Shown here: piece by piece, positions 50,615 through 58,572 of the stretch | How positions within the stretch are numbered: the stretch's first letter is position 1 | How the letters are laid out: each line of letters starts with the position of its first letter | Origin: Hyphococcus formosus | Lineage (GTDB): Bacteria > Pseudomonadota > Alphaproteobacteria > Caulobacterales > Parvularculaceae | Reading direction: 5' to 3' | DNA: 64,000 nt | NCBI RefSeq assembly: GCF_046736345.1 | Contig: NZ_CP157210.1 | Coordinates: forward strand, 3,100,001 to 3,164,000 | Translations under genes and position numbers: made by a program | Notes under the pieces: generated by a model | What the model saw: only the letters and a program-made list of their open reading frames with translations | The model's database searches: none | Told to the model about the DNA's origin: nothing

Positions 50615-52144
50615 ATGTCCTATCAATCGCTCCGAGACTTTATTGAGAAACTGGAACAGACCGGAGAGCTGATCCGTGTCGCTGAACCGGTGTCGGTCAA
50701 TCTTGAAATGACCGAAATCCAAACGCGGCTCCTCGCAGAACAGGGACCGGCTGTTTTGTTCGAGCGGCCCATTTTGGAAGATGGCTCTGAATCGGCGATT
50801 CCTGTGCTGGTCAATTTGTTCGGGACCGTTAAGCGCGTGGCTATGGGGGTCACTCTTGAAGGTAAAGAGCGAACGACGGGTGAGGAGCTGCGTGAAGTCG
50901 GTGAGCTTTTGGCATTCCTCCGTCAGCCGGAACCACCCGGAGGGCTAAAGGATGCGATGGCGATGTTGCCACTCGCCAAGACGGTCATGGCAATGAAACC
51001 ATCGAGCCGTGATTGGGGTGCCCCGTGCCAGGAGGTTGTGAAAACGGGCGATGAAATCAATCTTGATGAGTTGCCAATTCAATTATGCTGGCCTGGCGAA
51101 CCGGCACCGCTAATTACGTGGCCATTGGTTGTCACCAAAGGACCCTCAGGAAAGCGCGAAGACGATTACAATCTTGGTATTTACCGCATGCAGAAATTGG
51201 GTCCAAACAAGACCATTATGCGGTGGTTAAAACATCGCGGCGGTGCGCAACACCACCAACGATGGGCAAAGACAAAGACTGAACCGCTACCGGCGGCGGT
51301 TGTCATCGGTGCGGATCCGGGAACGATTTTAGCTGCGGTTACGCCGGTGCCCGATACTTTGTCCGAATATCATTTTGCCGGATTATTGCGCGGTAAGAAA
51401 GTCGATTTGGTCGATTGCAAAACGCAGCCATTAAAAATACCGGCGACCGCTGAAATCGTTCTAGAAGGATATGTATCGCTAGATGAATATGCGGATGAAG
51501 GTCCGTATGGTGATCATACGGGGTATTATAATTCAGTAGAGCAATTTCCGACCTTCACGATTACCGCAATAACGCATCGCAAAGATCCAATTTATCTTTC
51601 GACCTTTACCGGTCGCCCGCCGGATGAGCCGAGTGTTTTGGGTGAAGCACTCAACGAGGTGTTTATTCCGCTTTTACAACAACAATTCCCAGAGATTACG
51701 GATTTCTGGCTGCCGCCAGAAGGGTGCTCCTACCGCATCGCCGTAATCTCTATGAAGAAAGCGTATCCCGGTCACGCAAAGCGGGTGATGATGGGGGCAT
51801 GGTCATTTCTGCGCCAGTTCATGTACACGAAATGGATTATTGTCGTAGATGACGACATCAACGCACGGGACTGGAAAGATGTGATGTGGGCGATTTCCAC
51901 AAAGATGGACCCTGCACGCGACATTACCGTTATCGAAAATACACCTATAGATTATCTCGATTTCGCAAGTCCTGAACCGAGCCTTGGCTCCAAAATTGGT
52001 CTGGATGCGACCAATAAACTTGAGCCAGAAACCAAACGTGAATGGGGCGAGGAAATTAGGATGTCTGATGCGGTCATTGACCGTGTAGACGCGCTCTGGG
52101 CAAAATTAAATTTGCCAGGTTCGGGGAAGTCAATTTGGAAATAG
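50615..52144 (+). CDS. ubiD: UbiD family decarboxylase
   Basis: A 509-residue prenylated-FMN decarboxylase; UbiD removes the carboxyl group of 3-octaprenyl-4-hydroxybenzoate in ubiquinone synthesis. The catalytic region includes MRWLKHRGGAQHHQRW (Arg and metal-site residues), the GADPGTILAAVTPVPDTLSEY block and EGPYGDHTGYYN, with the E-x-P-Y-G signature. Full family length. UbiX, which makes the prenylated flavin, is not in this window. The ATG is preceded by AAGG at a long spacing. The gene stands alone. Confidence 0.93.
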   Translation: MSYQSLRDFIEKLEQTGELIRVAEPVSVNLEMTEIQTRLLAEQGPAVLFERPILEDGSESAIPVLVNLFGTVKRVAMGVTLEGKERTTGEELREVGELLAFLRQPEPPGGLKDAMAMLPLAKTVMAMKPSSRDWGAPCQEVVKTGDEINLDELPIQLCWPGEPAPLITWPLVVTKGPSGKREDDYNLGIYRMQKLGPNKTIMRWLKHRGGAQHHQRWAKTKTEPLPAAVVIGADPGTILAAVTPVPDTLSEYHFAGLLRGKKVDLVDCKTQPLKIPATAEIVLEGYVSLDEYADEGPYGDHTGYYNSVEQFPTFTITAITHRKDPIYLSTFTGRPPDEPSVLGEALNEVFIPLLQQQFPEITDFWLPPEGCSYRIAVISMKKAYPGHAKRVMMGAWSFLRQFMYTKWIIVVDDDINARDWKDVMWAISTKMDPARDITVIENTPIDYLDFASPEPSLGSKIGLDATNKLEPETKREWGEEIRMSDAVIDRVDALWAKLNLPGSGKSIWK

Positions 52145-52162
52145 TCTGAGGAGTAATCGCGG

Positions 52163-52993
52163 TTATAATGACTTTTCAATCAAATCGAGAAACGCCTCAG
52201 GTGTGTTGACTTTCTCGACGTCTTTTGCCGCTAGCGTAATTCCCCAGCCATCGGCCATCGCTTGATATCTTGGTCGGCGCCAATCAATCAGGCGGGCAAA
52301 GCCCCAACGGATGAAGTGATCTGGATCGACTTCTGTTTCCGTACATCCCGTTTCTTTCAGGTAATCAGCCCAAACCTCGCGTAAAAAGGTTTCGTTATAA
52401 TACATTGGTTTCGGACTTTTATCGAAACGCGCTTTCAGAGCTTCTGCGTGGCTATCGTCTCCAGCAATATAGACGAGCAGGCAAGACTCGCTCAGTGTAC
52501 GTAATACTGGGTCATTTTTATCTGTTGGGTCCACGACCTCACAAATTGACCCGCCTGTGTCGCAAATAAATTTGTCGTAGCCGTAGATACTACGTGCCTT
52601 TTCGACAAATAGCGGTGTGTCCATCAACGCCCGAATTTCTGCATCTTTGTGTTCGCGTTGACGGCGAATATATTCGTCAAATGGAATGCCGCCCTTTTTA
52701 GGATCTCCGGGCTTTCCCAAATAGGTCGAAAGCGGGTCAAGGTTATCAAACGTGATGTTCGACGAGATGAAAATTGAATCAGACAGAAGTAACTCACGCA
52801 ATAGTGGAACCTTCGTCGCTTCTCGTTTGAAGTTGTCGACGATTGCCTCGTCCATGTAACGCGTGCCTATGCGGTAATCGATGGAGTAATGGAACCAGCG
52901 ATCCTGACTACGAAGCATTGAGGCAATCCGGGTTTTACCAACGCCTGACATGCCCATCACGGCAATTGGATTACCTCTTACATACGCTCTCAT
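52163..52993 (-). CDS. P-loop ATPase, function unknown
   Basis: A 276-residue protein with a Walker A motif GMSGVGKT near residue 14, in the context VMGMSGVGKTRIASML. It resembles the small kinases and ATPases of the shikimate-kinase-like class, but a later lid and substrate site are not clear. A run of charged helical sequence follows (EYIRRQREHKDAEIRALM), then KFICDTGGSICEVVDP. I recall homologues in alphaproteobacteria annotated only as ATPase. It converges with ubiD, with 18 bp between the stop codons. Confidence 0.75.
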   Translation of the reverse strand: MRAYVRGNPIAVMGMSGVGKTRIASMLRSQDRWFHYSIDYRIGTRYMDEAIVDNFKREATKVPLLRELLLSDSIFISSNITFDNLDPLSTYLGKPGDPKKGGIPFDEYIRRQREHKDAEIRALMDTPLFVEKARSIYGYDKFICDTGGSICEVVDPTDKNDPVLRTLSESCLLVYIAGDDSHAEALKARFDKSPKPMYYNETFLREVWADYLKETGCTETEVDPDHFIRWGFARLIDWRRPRYQAMADGWGITLAAKDVEKVNTPEAFLDLIEKSL

Positions 52994-53400
52994 GGATTAG
53001 TGTCCTGTGGAAACTCTACCCGTTGCTTTTATGAAATTGTGTAAGCTTGTCAATTCGCTAGGTTATTTCGCCGAGCATCGCAGCGGCGCAATCGTACCGC
53101 ATTGGTAAAACAAAAGCTTATGCGATCTGTTCGAGTGGATATTTGGGCGGCGCGCCGGGCAGTAATCGCAATACCGCCCAATAAATTCATGAACGAACCT
53201 CGCTTAGCAGGCGAAGAACTCGGTTATTGGTCCGAGATGCCATGCTGCGCAATCCAATGGCTGTGTCAGTGAAGACTATAAAAATTCGGAAGAATTAGAG
53301 CGTTTTGTGATAGTATAACCATTAGGACTTTGGTTCTATCCCCGGCGCGGAAACAAGACTTCCTCTGCGAATGCGTCGATTCTGTTCCGCTAGGGGATCA
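52994..53400. other. Intergenic region upstream of the Zur-linked gene pair
   Basis: 407 bp. The right end carries the Zur-box-like palindrome and the ribosome site of the next gene (AGGGGATCA before ATG 53401). The left 300 bp show no gene with a convincing start and no other clear element. Confidence 0.5.
53306..53320 (+). promoter_or_regulatory. Zur-box-like palindrome
   Basis: TGTGATAGTATAACC matches 13 of 14 fixed positions of the alphaproteobacterial Zur core as I recall it (TGTTATANTATAACA, N not counted) at all but the last and one inner base; I count 12 to 13. It overlaps a TATAAC that could be a -10 element, about 80 bp before the small exported protein gene. Confidence 0.55.
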
Positions 53401-53706
53401 ATGACAAATATTAAGGGCACTGTGACGAGAAACCGATTGGCACATTTTAGTGCTGTGGTTTTCTACGTTTTATCCCATTTTGTCGTTGTCGCACACGCGG
53501 GTGAATTGCACGACGCCCATAGCCCTGCTGACCATTGCGCGATTTGTTGTGTCGCTTTTTCAGACGATGACGTTGATACGCCCCCCTCTTTTATACTGAC
53601 AGATGCAACTCGGTCATCTCCGCAAATTGACCGTATTCGAAACCATTCAGTATACACCCAAATAAACACAAACGGCATCAAAGTGCGAGCTCCTCCGCGA
53701 AGCTAA
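53401..53706 (+). CDS. Small exported Cys/His protein, DUF2946-like (Zur-linked)
   Basis: A 101-residue protein with a hydrophobic N-terminal export segment (AVVFYVLSHFVVVAHAG) and a mature part that begins with a metal-type cluster HDAHSPADHCAICC (three His, three Cys within 14 residues), then an acidic DDDVD, and ends in KVRAPPRS. ATG 53401 follows AGGGGATCA. The same layout (HxH, CxxC, then an ARGPP or RAPP tail) recurs in the next gene, so they are distant paralogues. A zinc-binding role in the periplasm is suggested by residues and by the neighbouring regulator, not proven. Confidence 0.65.
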   Translation: MTNIKGTVTRNRLAHFSAVVFYVLSHFVVVAHAGELHDAHSPADHCAICCVAFSDDDVDTPPSFILTDATRSSPQIDRIRNHSVYTQINTNGIKVRAPPRS

Positions 53707-53942
53707 CTTTGTATTGAAATTTGGCCTTTTGTACTCGCTGAAAATTGTGCGGAAAATCCGCGATCGCGAGATAAGTCTATAATCAGCGGATTAGAATTTA
53801 TGAATCGAACCGGTAGAGACATTCGTTATGCTACATTTTTGCCTACACAGAAGTTCATGAGGTTTTATGTATGAAAAAGAGTGGGCTAGTTAGTTCATAG
53901 GAATAAACTTCCTTAATATTGGAAATATGTTACCATAAGGCC

Positions 53943-54281
53943 ATGTCGGCCGATCAGAATATCTTGGTGAACCGCTCCGGCGTTTTAACGCGGGTGCTTC
54001 ATCTCGTTGTATTTTGTGCGACCTTGCTAATGTTCGCAGGGGCGGCCCATGCGGCTGTTCACAAACATGATCAGCGACCGGATTTTGACGGCGAATGTAT
54101 TGTTTGTACCGTCGCGGCATCACATGTCGTAAAAATCTCGCCCGATGATTATTCCATTCGTGAACCTGAGAATCTGCTCAATCCGATTAATTGGGTCGAA
54201 TACAGGTTTGTTGTCGGTAGTTTTAATGGCAAGCGAAGCTACGCTCGTGGGCCTCCACATCTATTCATTCAGTCAAATTAA
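53943..54281 (+). CDS. Small exported Cys/His protein, DUF2946-like (paired with zur)
   Basis: A 112-residue protein with a hydrophobic signal (HLVVFCATLLMFAGAAHAA) followed by VHKHD, a CxxC in GECIVCTVAASH and the C-terminal ARGPPHLF. The pattern parallels the protein upstream. ATG 53943 is used with only a weak AAGG before it; an in-frame TTG at 53919 would add eight residues. The Zur-type regulator begins 40 bp downstream, so the two probably share a transcript. Confidence 0.65.
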   Translation: MSADQNILVNRSGVLTRVLHLVVFCATLLMFAGAAHAAVHKHDQRPDFDGECIVCTVAASHVVKISPDDYSIREPENLLNPINWVEYRFVVGSFNGKRSYARGPPHLFIQSN

Positions 54282-54320
54282 GACATGCGCCGGAAAGGCG
54301 CGAATGAATAGGAGAGTGGA

Positions 54321-54776
54321 ATGGGTGTCCGAGTAGAAGCCCCGGTTAAAGCTGCGGGGCAGTCGAGTCACGTTTCTATATATGATGAGTTCATACATGA
54401 AACGTTGAAGCCAAATGAATTCCTTGTTTATGAGGCTTTACAAAAGTCAAAATCGCCTTTGAAGGCATATGATATTCTCGAGGAACTGCACGAAAAAGGG
54501 TTACGTGCACCAATGACGATTTATCGTGCGTTGGACGCATTAATCGGTAAGGGATGCGTGAAAAAGATCGCAAGTCTCAATGCCTATATTGCGATTACGC
54601 CGGAAGTTGCGTCGGAAGCGAGAGCATTTTTGATTTGCCGAAAATGCGCTCAGGTCAAAGAAGTAATTCTCGACGGAGAGAAGCTAACAGCATTGTTTTC
54701 CCCGATGACCGTTGACGGTGACAACCTCACCGTTGAGGTATTCGCTGAATGTTTTCAGGTCTGTCGAGACACATAA
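54321..54776 (+). CDS. Zur-type Fur-family metalloregulator
   Basis: A 151-residue Fur-family repressor. The winged-helix region reads KAYDILEELHEKGLRAPMTIYRALDALIGKG, with TIYRALD in the recognition helix, and a zinc-type CxxC knuckle follows in FLICRKCAQVKEV. The placement beside a Zur-like box argues for Zur, and AFLICRKCAQVKEV aligns with E. coli Zur. Unlike most Fur proteins there is no histidine pair just before the knuckle (SEARAFL) and the C-terminal cysteines are spaced C-x3-C (ECFQVC). GGAGAGTGGA precedes the ATG. Confidence 0.82.
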   Translation: MGVRVEAPVKAAGQSSHVSIYDEFIHETLKPNEFLVYEALQKSKSPLKAYDILEELHEKGLRAPMTIYRALDALIGKGCVKKIASLNAYIAITPEVASEARAFLICRKCAQVKEVILDGEKLTALFSPMTVDGDNLTVEVFAECFQVCRDT

Positions 54777-54797
54777 AAGGGCGATCGAATAATCATG

Positions 54798-54834
54798 TAC
54801 TTTTGGTGCGGCTTCTTTGACCGCACCAAAAGTA
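54798..54834. repeat. Perfect 14-bp inverted repeat, REP-like hairpin
   Basis: TACTTTTGGTGCGG (54798-54811) is exactly reverse-complemented at 54821-54834 with a nine-base loop. It sits 22 bp past the zur stop. T residues lie before and A residues after the stem on both strands, the reverse of an intrinsic terminator, so a dispersed palindromic repeat or an mRNA structure is more likely. Confidence 0.55.
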
Positions 54835-54959
54835 AACCTTGATTTAGGCAAAATAACTCCGGCTTGTGGCCACAGTTTGCTGGCCAGACTGAATACCGAG
54901 AAGCAACATCTGGCACCGCGAATCAGTAGCGAACTTTAAGCGTAAGTGGTTGATTTTGA

Positions 54960-55035
54960 TGGTGAGCCCAGAAGGATTCGAACCTTCGACCTACTGATTA
55001 AAAGTCAGTTGCTCTACCGGCTGAGCTATGGGCCC
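54960..55035 (-). tRNA. tRNA-Lys (anticodon TTT)
   Basis: 76 nt including an encoded CCA end. The acceptor stem GGGCCCA pairs with TGGGCTC (one G-T pair), the anticodon stem-loop is ACTGA-CTTTTAA-TCAGT with anticodon TTT at 55000-55002, and the T arm has GGTTCGAATCC. It lies 149 bp downstream of tgt on the same strand. Queuosine is not placed in lysine tRNAs, so the link to tgt is positional. Confidence 0.97.
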
Positions 55036-55184
55036 ACGACAATTAGGTGTATTCGGTTTTATCACACCTATTTCAAAGAAATGCCGCCCACGATCCCGTG
55101 AAGCGGCAACCGCCTTGGAAGGCGCGGAACATAGGGGCGAGCCTTCGCGGGGTCAACCGATTCGACGTCAGATTTTGCGCTTTT

Positions 55185-56312
55185 TTACACTAAATCTTCG
55201 TTCGTATCTGCTTTGAACTTTTTCACAAACGCATCAAATTCGCCGGCGCGGATTGCAGCCCGCATTTCCGCCATAAGGTCTTGATAATATTGCAAATTGT
55301 GCCAAGTCAAAAGCATAGGTGCCAGATATTCCCCGGCGCGGAAAAGGTGGTGGATATACGCTTTGGAATAATCGCGGCTGGCCGGACAATCGCTTTCTGG
55401 GTCTAGCGGGGTCGGGTCGTCTGCGTATTTGGCATTTTTGATATTGATTGCGCCGGATTTCGTCCAAGCTTGGCCGTGGCGACCCGACCGCGTCGGCGCG
55501 ACACAGTCAAACATATCGATCCCGCGTGCGACCGCGCCCACAATATCAGTGGGCTTACCGACGCCCATTAAGTATCGCGGCTTGGCCTTTGGCATATGGG
55601 GGGTCGTAAATTCGAGCACACGGAACATTTCTTCGCGTCCTTCACCAACGGCGAGGCCGCCGACAGAATATCCCGGGAAATCTATCTCCATAAGCCGTTG
55701 TAGGCTCTCTCGTCGAAGGTCCTCGTAATTCGCGCCCTGAACAATGCCAAACAGCGCCTGGCCGGGTTCGGACATCTCCTCGAACGCGCGTTTCGATCGT
55801 TCCGCCCAGCGCGCAGAAAGCAGCATGGATGCCCGCGCATCGTCATGTTCGATTGGAATGGCCGGGCATTCATCTAACTGCATCTGGATGTCAGATCCCA
55901 GAAGACATTGGATTTCGATCGATCGCTCGGGGGTCAACATGTGTTTCGACCCGTCGATATGCGATTGGAAGGCAACGCCGTCTTCGGTCAATTTTCTCAA
56001 TTTCGAGAGCGACATCACCTGAAATCCGCCGGAGTCGGTCAGGATCGGGCGAGGCCAATTCATGAATTTATGAAGACCACCAAGTTTCGCTACGCGTTCG
56101 GCCGTTGGCCGCAACATCAAATGGTAGGTATTGCCCAGAACAATATCGGCACCCGTTGCGCGGACGTGTTCCGGCAACATCGCTTTGACCGTTGCAGCGG
56201 TACCAACAGGCATGAAGGCTGGGGTTCTGATCTCGCCCTTCGGCGTTGAAATGTGCCCCGTACGTGCTGCACCGTCAGTTGCCGCGAGGGAAAAGGAAAA
56301 ACTATCGGTCAA
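55185..56312 (-). CDS. tgt: Queuine/preQ1 tRNA-ribosyltransferase
   Basis: Swaps guanine 34 of GUN-anticodon tRNAs for preQ1, the step that commits tRNA to queuosine. The 375 residues have family length with TDSGGFQVMSLSKLRKL, VQGANYEDLRRESLQ, DFPGYSVGGLAVGE and the catalytic DCVAPTRSGRHG. The C-terminal zinc block is degenerate: SDCPASRDYSKAYIHHL, where Z. mobilis Tgt has Cys at the positions of the first Ser and of the second Ser. The final histidine of the zinc set (WHNL) is kept. The start overlaps the csaA stop by four bases. Confidence 0.95.
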   Translation of the reverse strand: MTDSFSFSLAATDGAARTGHISTPKGEIRTPAFMPVGTAATVKAMLPEHVRATGADIVLGNTYHLMLRPTAERVAKLGGLHKFMNWPRPILTDSGGFQVMSLSKLRKLTEDGVAFQSHIDGSKHMLTPERSIEIQCLLGSDIQMQLDECPAIPIEHDDARASMLLSARWAERSKRAFEEMSEPGQALFGIVQGANYEDLRRESLQRLMEIDFPGYSVGGLAVGEGREEMFRVLEFTTPHMPKAKPRYLMGVGKPTDIVGAVARGIDMFDCVAPTRSGRHGQAWTKSGAINIKNAKYADDPTPLDPESDCPASRDYSKAYIHHLFRAGEYLAPMLLTWHNLQYYQDLMAEMRAAIRAGEFDAFVKKFKADTNEDLV

Positions 56313-56647
56313 TGTAGACGTCCACCATTCGGTACTGTTCTCTCCGGTCCGATGAGTACTATAGCGCCATTTTCATCTGAAAAGCCCAGAACCAGAACTT
56401 CGGACATGAAATCGGCAATCTGGCGTGGCGGGAAATTGACGACGGCAGCTACCTGCCGTCCAATCAGGTCGTCCGGGCTGTAATGAACAGTGATTTGCGC
56501 TGAGGTCTTTTTGACCCCAATTTCTTCGCCAAAATCGATCCAGAGCTTCCAAGCTGGCTTGCGCGCCTTTTCGAATGGTTCGACTTTCTGCACAGTGCCA
56601 ACACGTATATCGACTTTCAAAAAATCATCGATGGAAATTTCACTCAT
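56309..56647 (-). CDS. csaA: CsaA-like tRNA-binding domain protein
   Basis: A 112-residue protein with the EMAP/Trbp111-like OB fold found in CsaA: FLKVDIRVGTVQKVEPFEKA at the N-terminus, LWIDFGEE, QITVHYSPDDLIGRQVAAVVNF and FMSEVLVLGFSD. CsaA binds tRNA or acts as an export-related chaperone in Bacillus. Here it is locked between queA and tgt by four-base overlaps on both sides, so a role in the modification pathway is possible. The name follows sequence; the function is inferred. Confidence 0.88.
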   Translation of the reverse strand: MSEISIDDFLKVDIRVGTVQKVEPFEKARKPAWKLWIDFGEEIGVKKTSAQITVHYSPDDLIGRQVAAVVNFPPRQIADFMSEVLVLGFSDENGAIVLIGPERTVPNGGRLH

Positions 56648-57693
56648 TGTTCTCGCTCCAAAAGACAGGCATCGCCATATGAGTAAAAGCGATACTCGTT
56701 TTCGATAGCGTGTTTATAGGCGTGCTTCATCTTTTCAATACCTGCGAATGCACAAACCAGCATAAATAGTGTCGAGCGAGGTAAATGAAAATTCGTAAGC
56801 AGAATATCTGCAGTTCTGAATTTATAACCGGGTGTAATAAAAATATCGGTCTCGTCTGCAAATGGCTTAACAGTGCCGTCCTCGTTTGCGGCACTTTCCA
56901 AAAGTCGAAGGGAGGTTGTCCCTACTGCAATAATTCGGCCGCCACGTGCCTTGCAATCATTTATGGTCTGCGCTTGCTTTGGGGTGATTTCTCCCCATTC
57001 GCTGTGCATTTTATGACTGTCGGTGTCGTCAACGCTTACTGGTAGGAATGTTCCGGCACCAACATGTAGGGTAATGGATAACAACGTCGCGCCGCACGCT
57101 TTTAGATTTTCTAGGAGCTCAGGTGTAAAATGAAGCCCCGCCGTCGGAGCGGCGACAGAGCCCGGCTCGCTGGCGAAAACGGTTTGATAACTTGATTTAT
57201 CTTCGTCACCCGCGGCTCTTTTGCGGGCAATATATGGCGGAAGTGGCATAACGCCGACATTCTCAATTGCCTGCTCAAACGGAACGCCGCGCGTATCAAA
57301 CTGTAATACCGCTTCTGCCTGGTTGCGTTCGATGACTTCGGCACTAAGCGAGCCGCCGAATTCAATTACATCGCCGGCTTTTACTCGTTTTGCGGGGCGT
57401 ACAAATGCGCGCCAACAATTATTGCCGATATCCCGATGCAGTGTCGCTTCAATTGAAACCGGTTCGCCATCGGCGCGCGACGGGCGCTTTCCGAATAACT
57501 GTGCTGGAATTACCTTGGTGTCATTTGATACAAGAATATCGCCAGGGCGTATAATTTCCGTAAGATCGCGAATTGTTTGGTCCGCAATACCATCTGTTTT
57601 TACGTGCAACATTCGCGCACTATCGCGCGGCGACGCGGGAACAATAGCAATTCGCTCTTGCGGTAATTCGAAATCAAAAAGGTCTACGCGCAT
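56644..57693 (-). CDS. queA: SAM:tRNA ribosyltransferase-isomerase
   Basis: Adds the epoxycyclopentane part of queuosine from S-adenosylmethionine to preQ1-tRNA. The 349 residues include DFELPQERIAIVPASPRDSARML (broken for length), VSNDTKVIPAQLFGKR, GAGTFLPV and the C-terminal LTNFHLPRSTLFMLVCAFAG. Its stop overlaps the csaA start by four bases. cysE lies 33 bp upstream on the same strand. No promoter is visible between them, so they may be one transcript. Confidence 0.96.
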   Translation of the reverse strand: MRVDLFDFELPQERIAIVPASPRDSARMLHVKTDGIADQTIRDLTEIIRPGDILVSNDTKVIPAQLFGKRPSRADGEPVSIEATLHRDIGNNCWRAFVRPAKRVKAGDVIEFGGSLSAEVIERNQAEAVLQFDTRGVPFEQAIENVGVMPLPPYIARKRAAGDEDKSSYQTVFASEPGSVAAPTAGLHFTPELLENLKACGATLLSITLHVGAGTFLPVSVDDTDSHKMHSEWGEITPKQAQTINDCKARGGRIIAVGTTSLRLLESAANEDGTVKPFADETDIFITPGYKFRTADILLTNFHLPRSTLFMLVCAFAGIEKMKHAYKHAIENEYRFYSYGDACLLEREQ

Positions 57694-57726
57694 GCGGCGC
57701 GTCCTATCTTCAGGCTACGGCACATG

Positions 57727-58560
57727 TCAAATTGAATAGGTATCGTAATTAAACTTCTGATCCATCGTCTCTGATGGCGATGAATCCTGACATGCCCCTA
57801 CTGGTTTGGCAGGAACACCCGCAACTGTGCAATGCGGTTCGACGTCTTTAAGAACGACGCTACCTGCGGCGATTTTTGCACCTTCGCCAATCTCAATATT
57901 GCCTAAAACTTTCGCGCCAACGCTGATTAATGCGCCGCGACGTATTTTGGGATGTCTGTCCCCTTCATCCTTGCCGGTGCCGCCCAAGGTAACGTTCTGA
58001 AGTATAGAAACATCATCTTCGATCTCGGCGGTTTCACCAATAACGATGCCCGTTGCGTGGTCAATAAATACGCCTTTGCCAAACTTTGTGGCCGGATGAA
58101 TATCTACGGCAAAAAGTTCTGACATGCGACTTTGAAGATAAAGTGAAAGCGCCTGTCGATCGTGATGCCATAGCCAGTTAGCAACACGTTGTGCCTGTAA
58201 CGCGAGATAGCCCTTAAAATAAAGGAAGGGCTGCATAAACTCGTGGCAAGCAGGGTCGCGATTAAATACAGCGCGCAAATCATGCAGACCGGCTTCGACG
58301 ATTGCGGGCTCGTTTTTATAAGCCTCGGCGCAGACTTCGCGCCACAACATCGCGTTCATTTCAGGATCAGAGAGCTTTTGCGCAAGTCGATAGGACAGGG
58401 CAACGTCGAAGCGCTCATGGTTAAGAATGGTCGCGTGAAGAAAGCTCGCGAGCACAGGTTCGGATGCTGCGGCAGACGCAGCCTCGATACGCATTTTGGC
58501 CCAGGTTTGGTCCTGCGAAAGAGCGACTACGTTTGATTGATCTGCGGATGGATTTGCCAT
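57727..58560 (-). CDS. cysE: Serine O-acetyltransferase
   Basis: Acetylates serine in the first step of cysteine synthesis. The 277 residues hold the helical N-terminal domain and a left-handed beta-helix of hexapeptide repeats (KFGKGVFIDHATGIVIGETA and VSILQNVTLGGTG). The catalytic Asp and His lie in IHPATKFGKGVFIDHATG. The N-terminus has about 15 extra residues compared with E. coli CysE. It starts 12 bp after the Nudix gene's stop. Confidence 0.95.
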   Translation of the reverse strand: MANPSADQSNVVALSQDQTWAKMRIEAASAAASEPVLASFLHATILNHERFDVALSYRLAQKLSDPEMNAMLWREVCAEAYKNEPAIVEAGLHDLRAVFNRDPACHEFMQPFLYFKGYLALQAQRVANWLWHHDRQALSLYLQSRMSELFAVDIHPATKFGKGVFIDHATGIVIGETAEIEDDVSILQNVTLGGTGKDEGDRHPKIRRGALISVGAKVLGNIEIGEGAKIAAGSVVLKDVEPHCTVAGVPAKPVGACQDSSPSETMDQKFNYDTYSI

Positions 58561-58572
58561 GATCTGAGTTTC

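Noticed and set aside
53907..53942. A second Zur box before the 53943 gene
   Set aside because: Only the left half (TGTTA) matches; the right half does not.
54798..54834. Terminator reading of the 14-bp hairpin after zur
   Set aside because: The T-tract precedes rather than follows the stem on both strands.
52994..54959. Genomic island around the Zur-linked genes
   Set aside because: The region is A/T-richer than its flanks and ends at a tRNA, but there is no integrase, no repeated tRNA end and no transposase.
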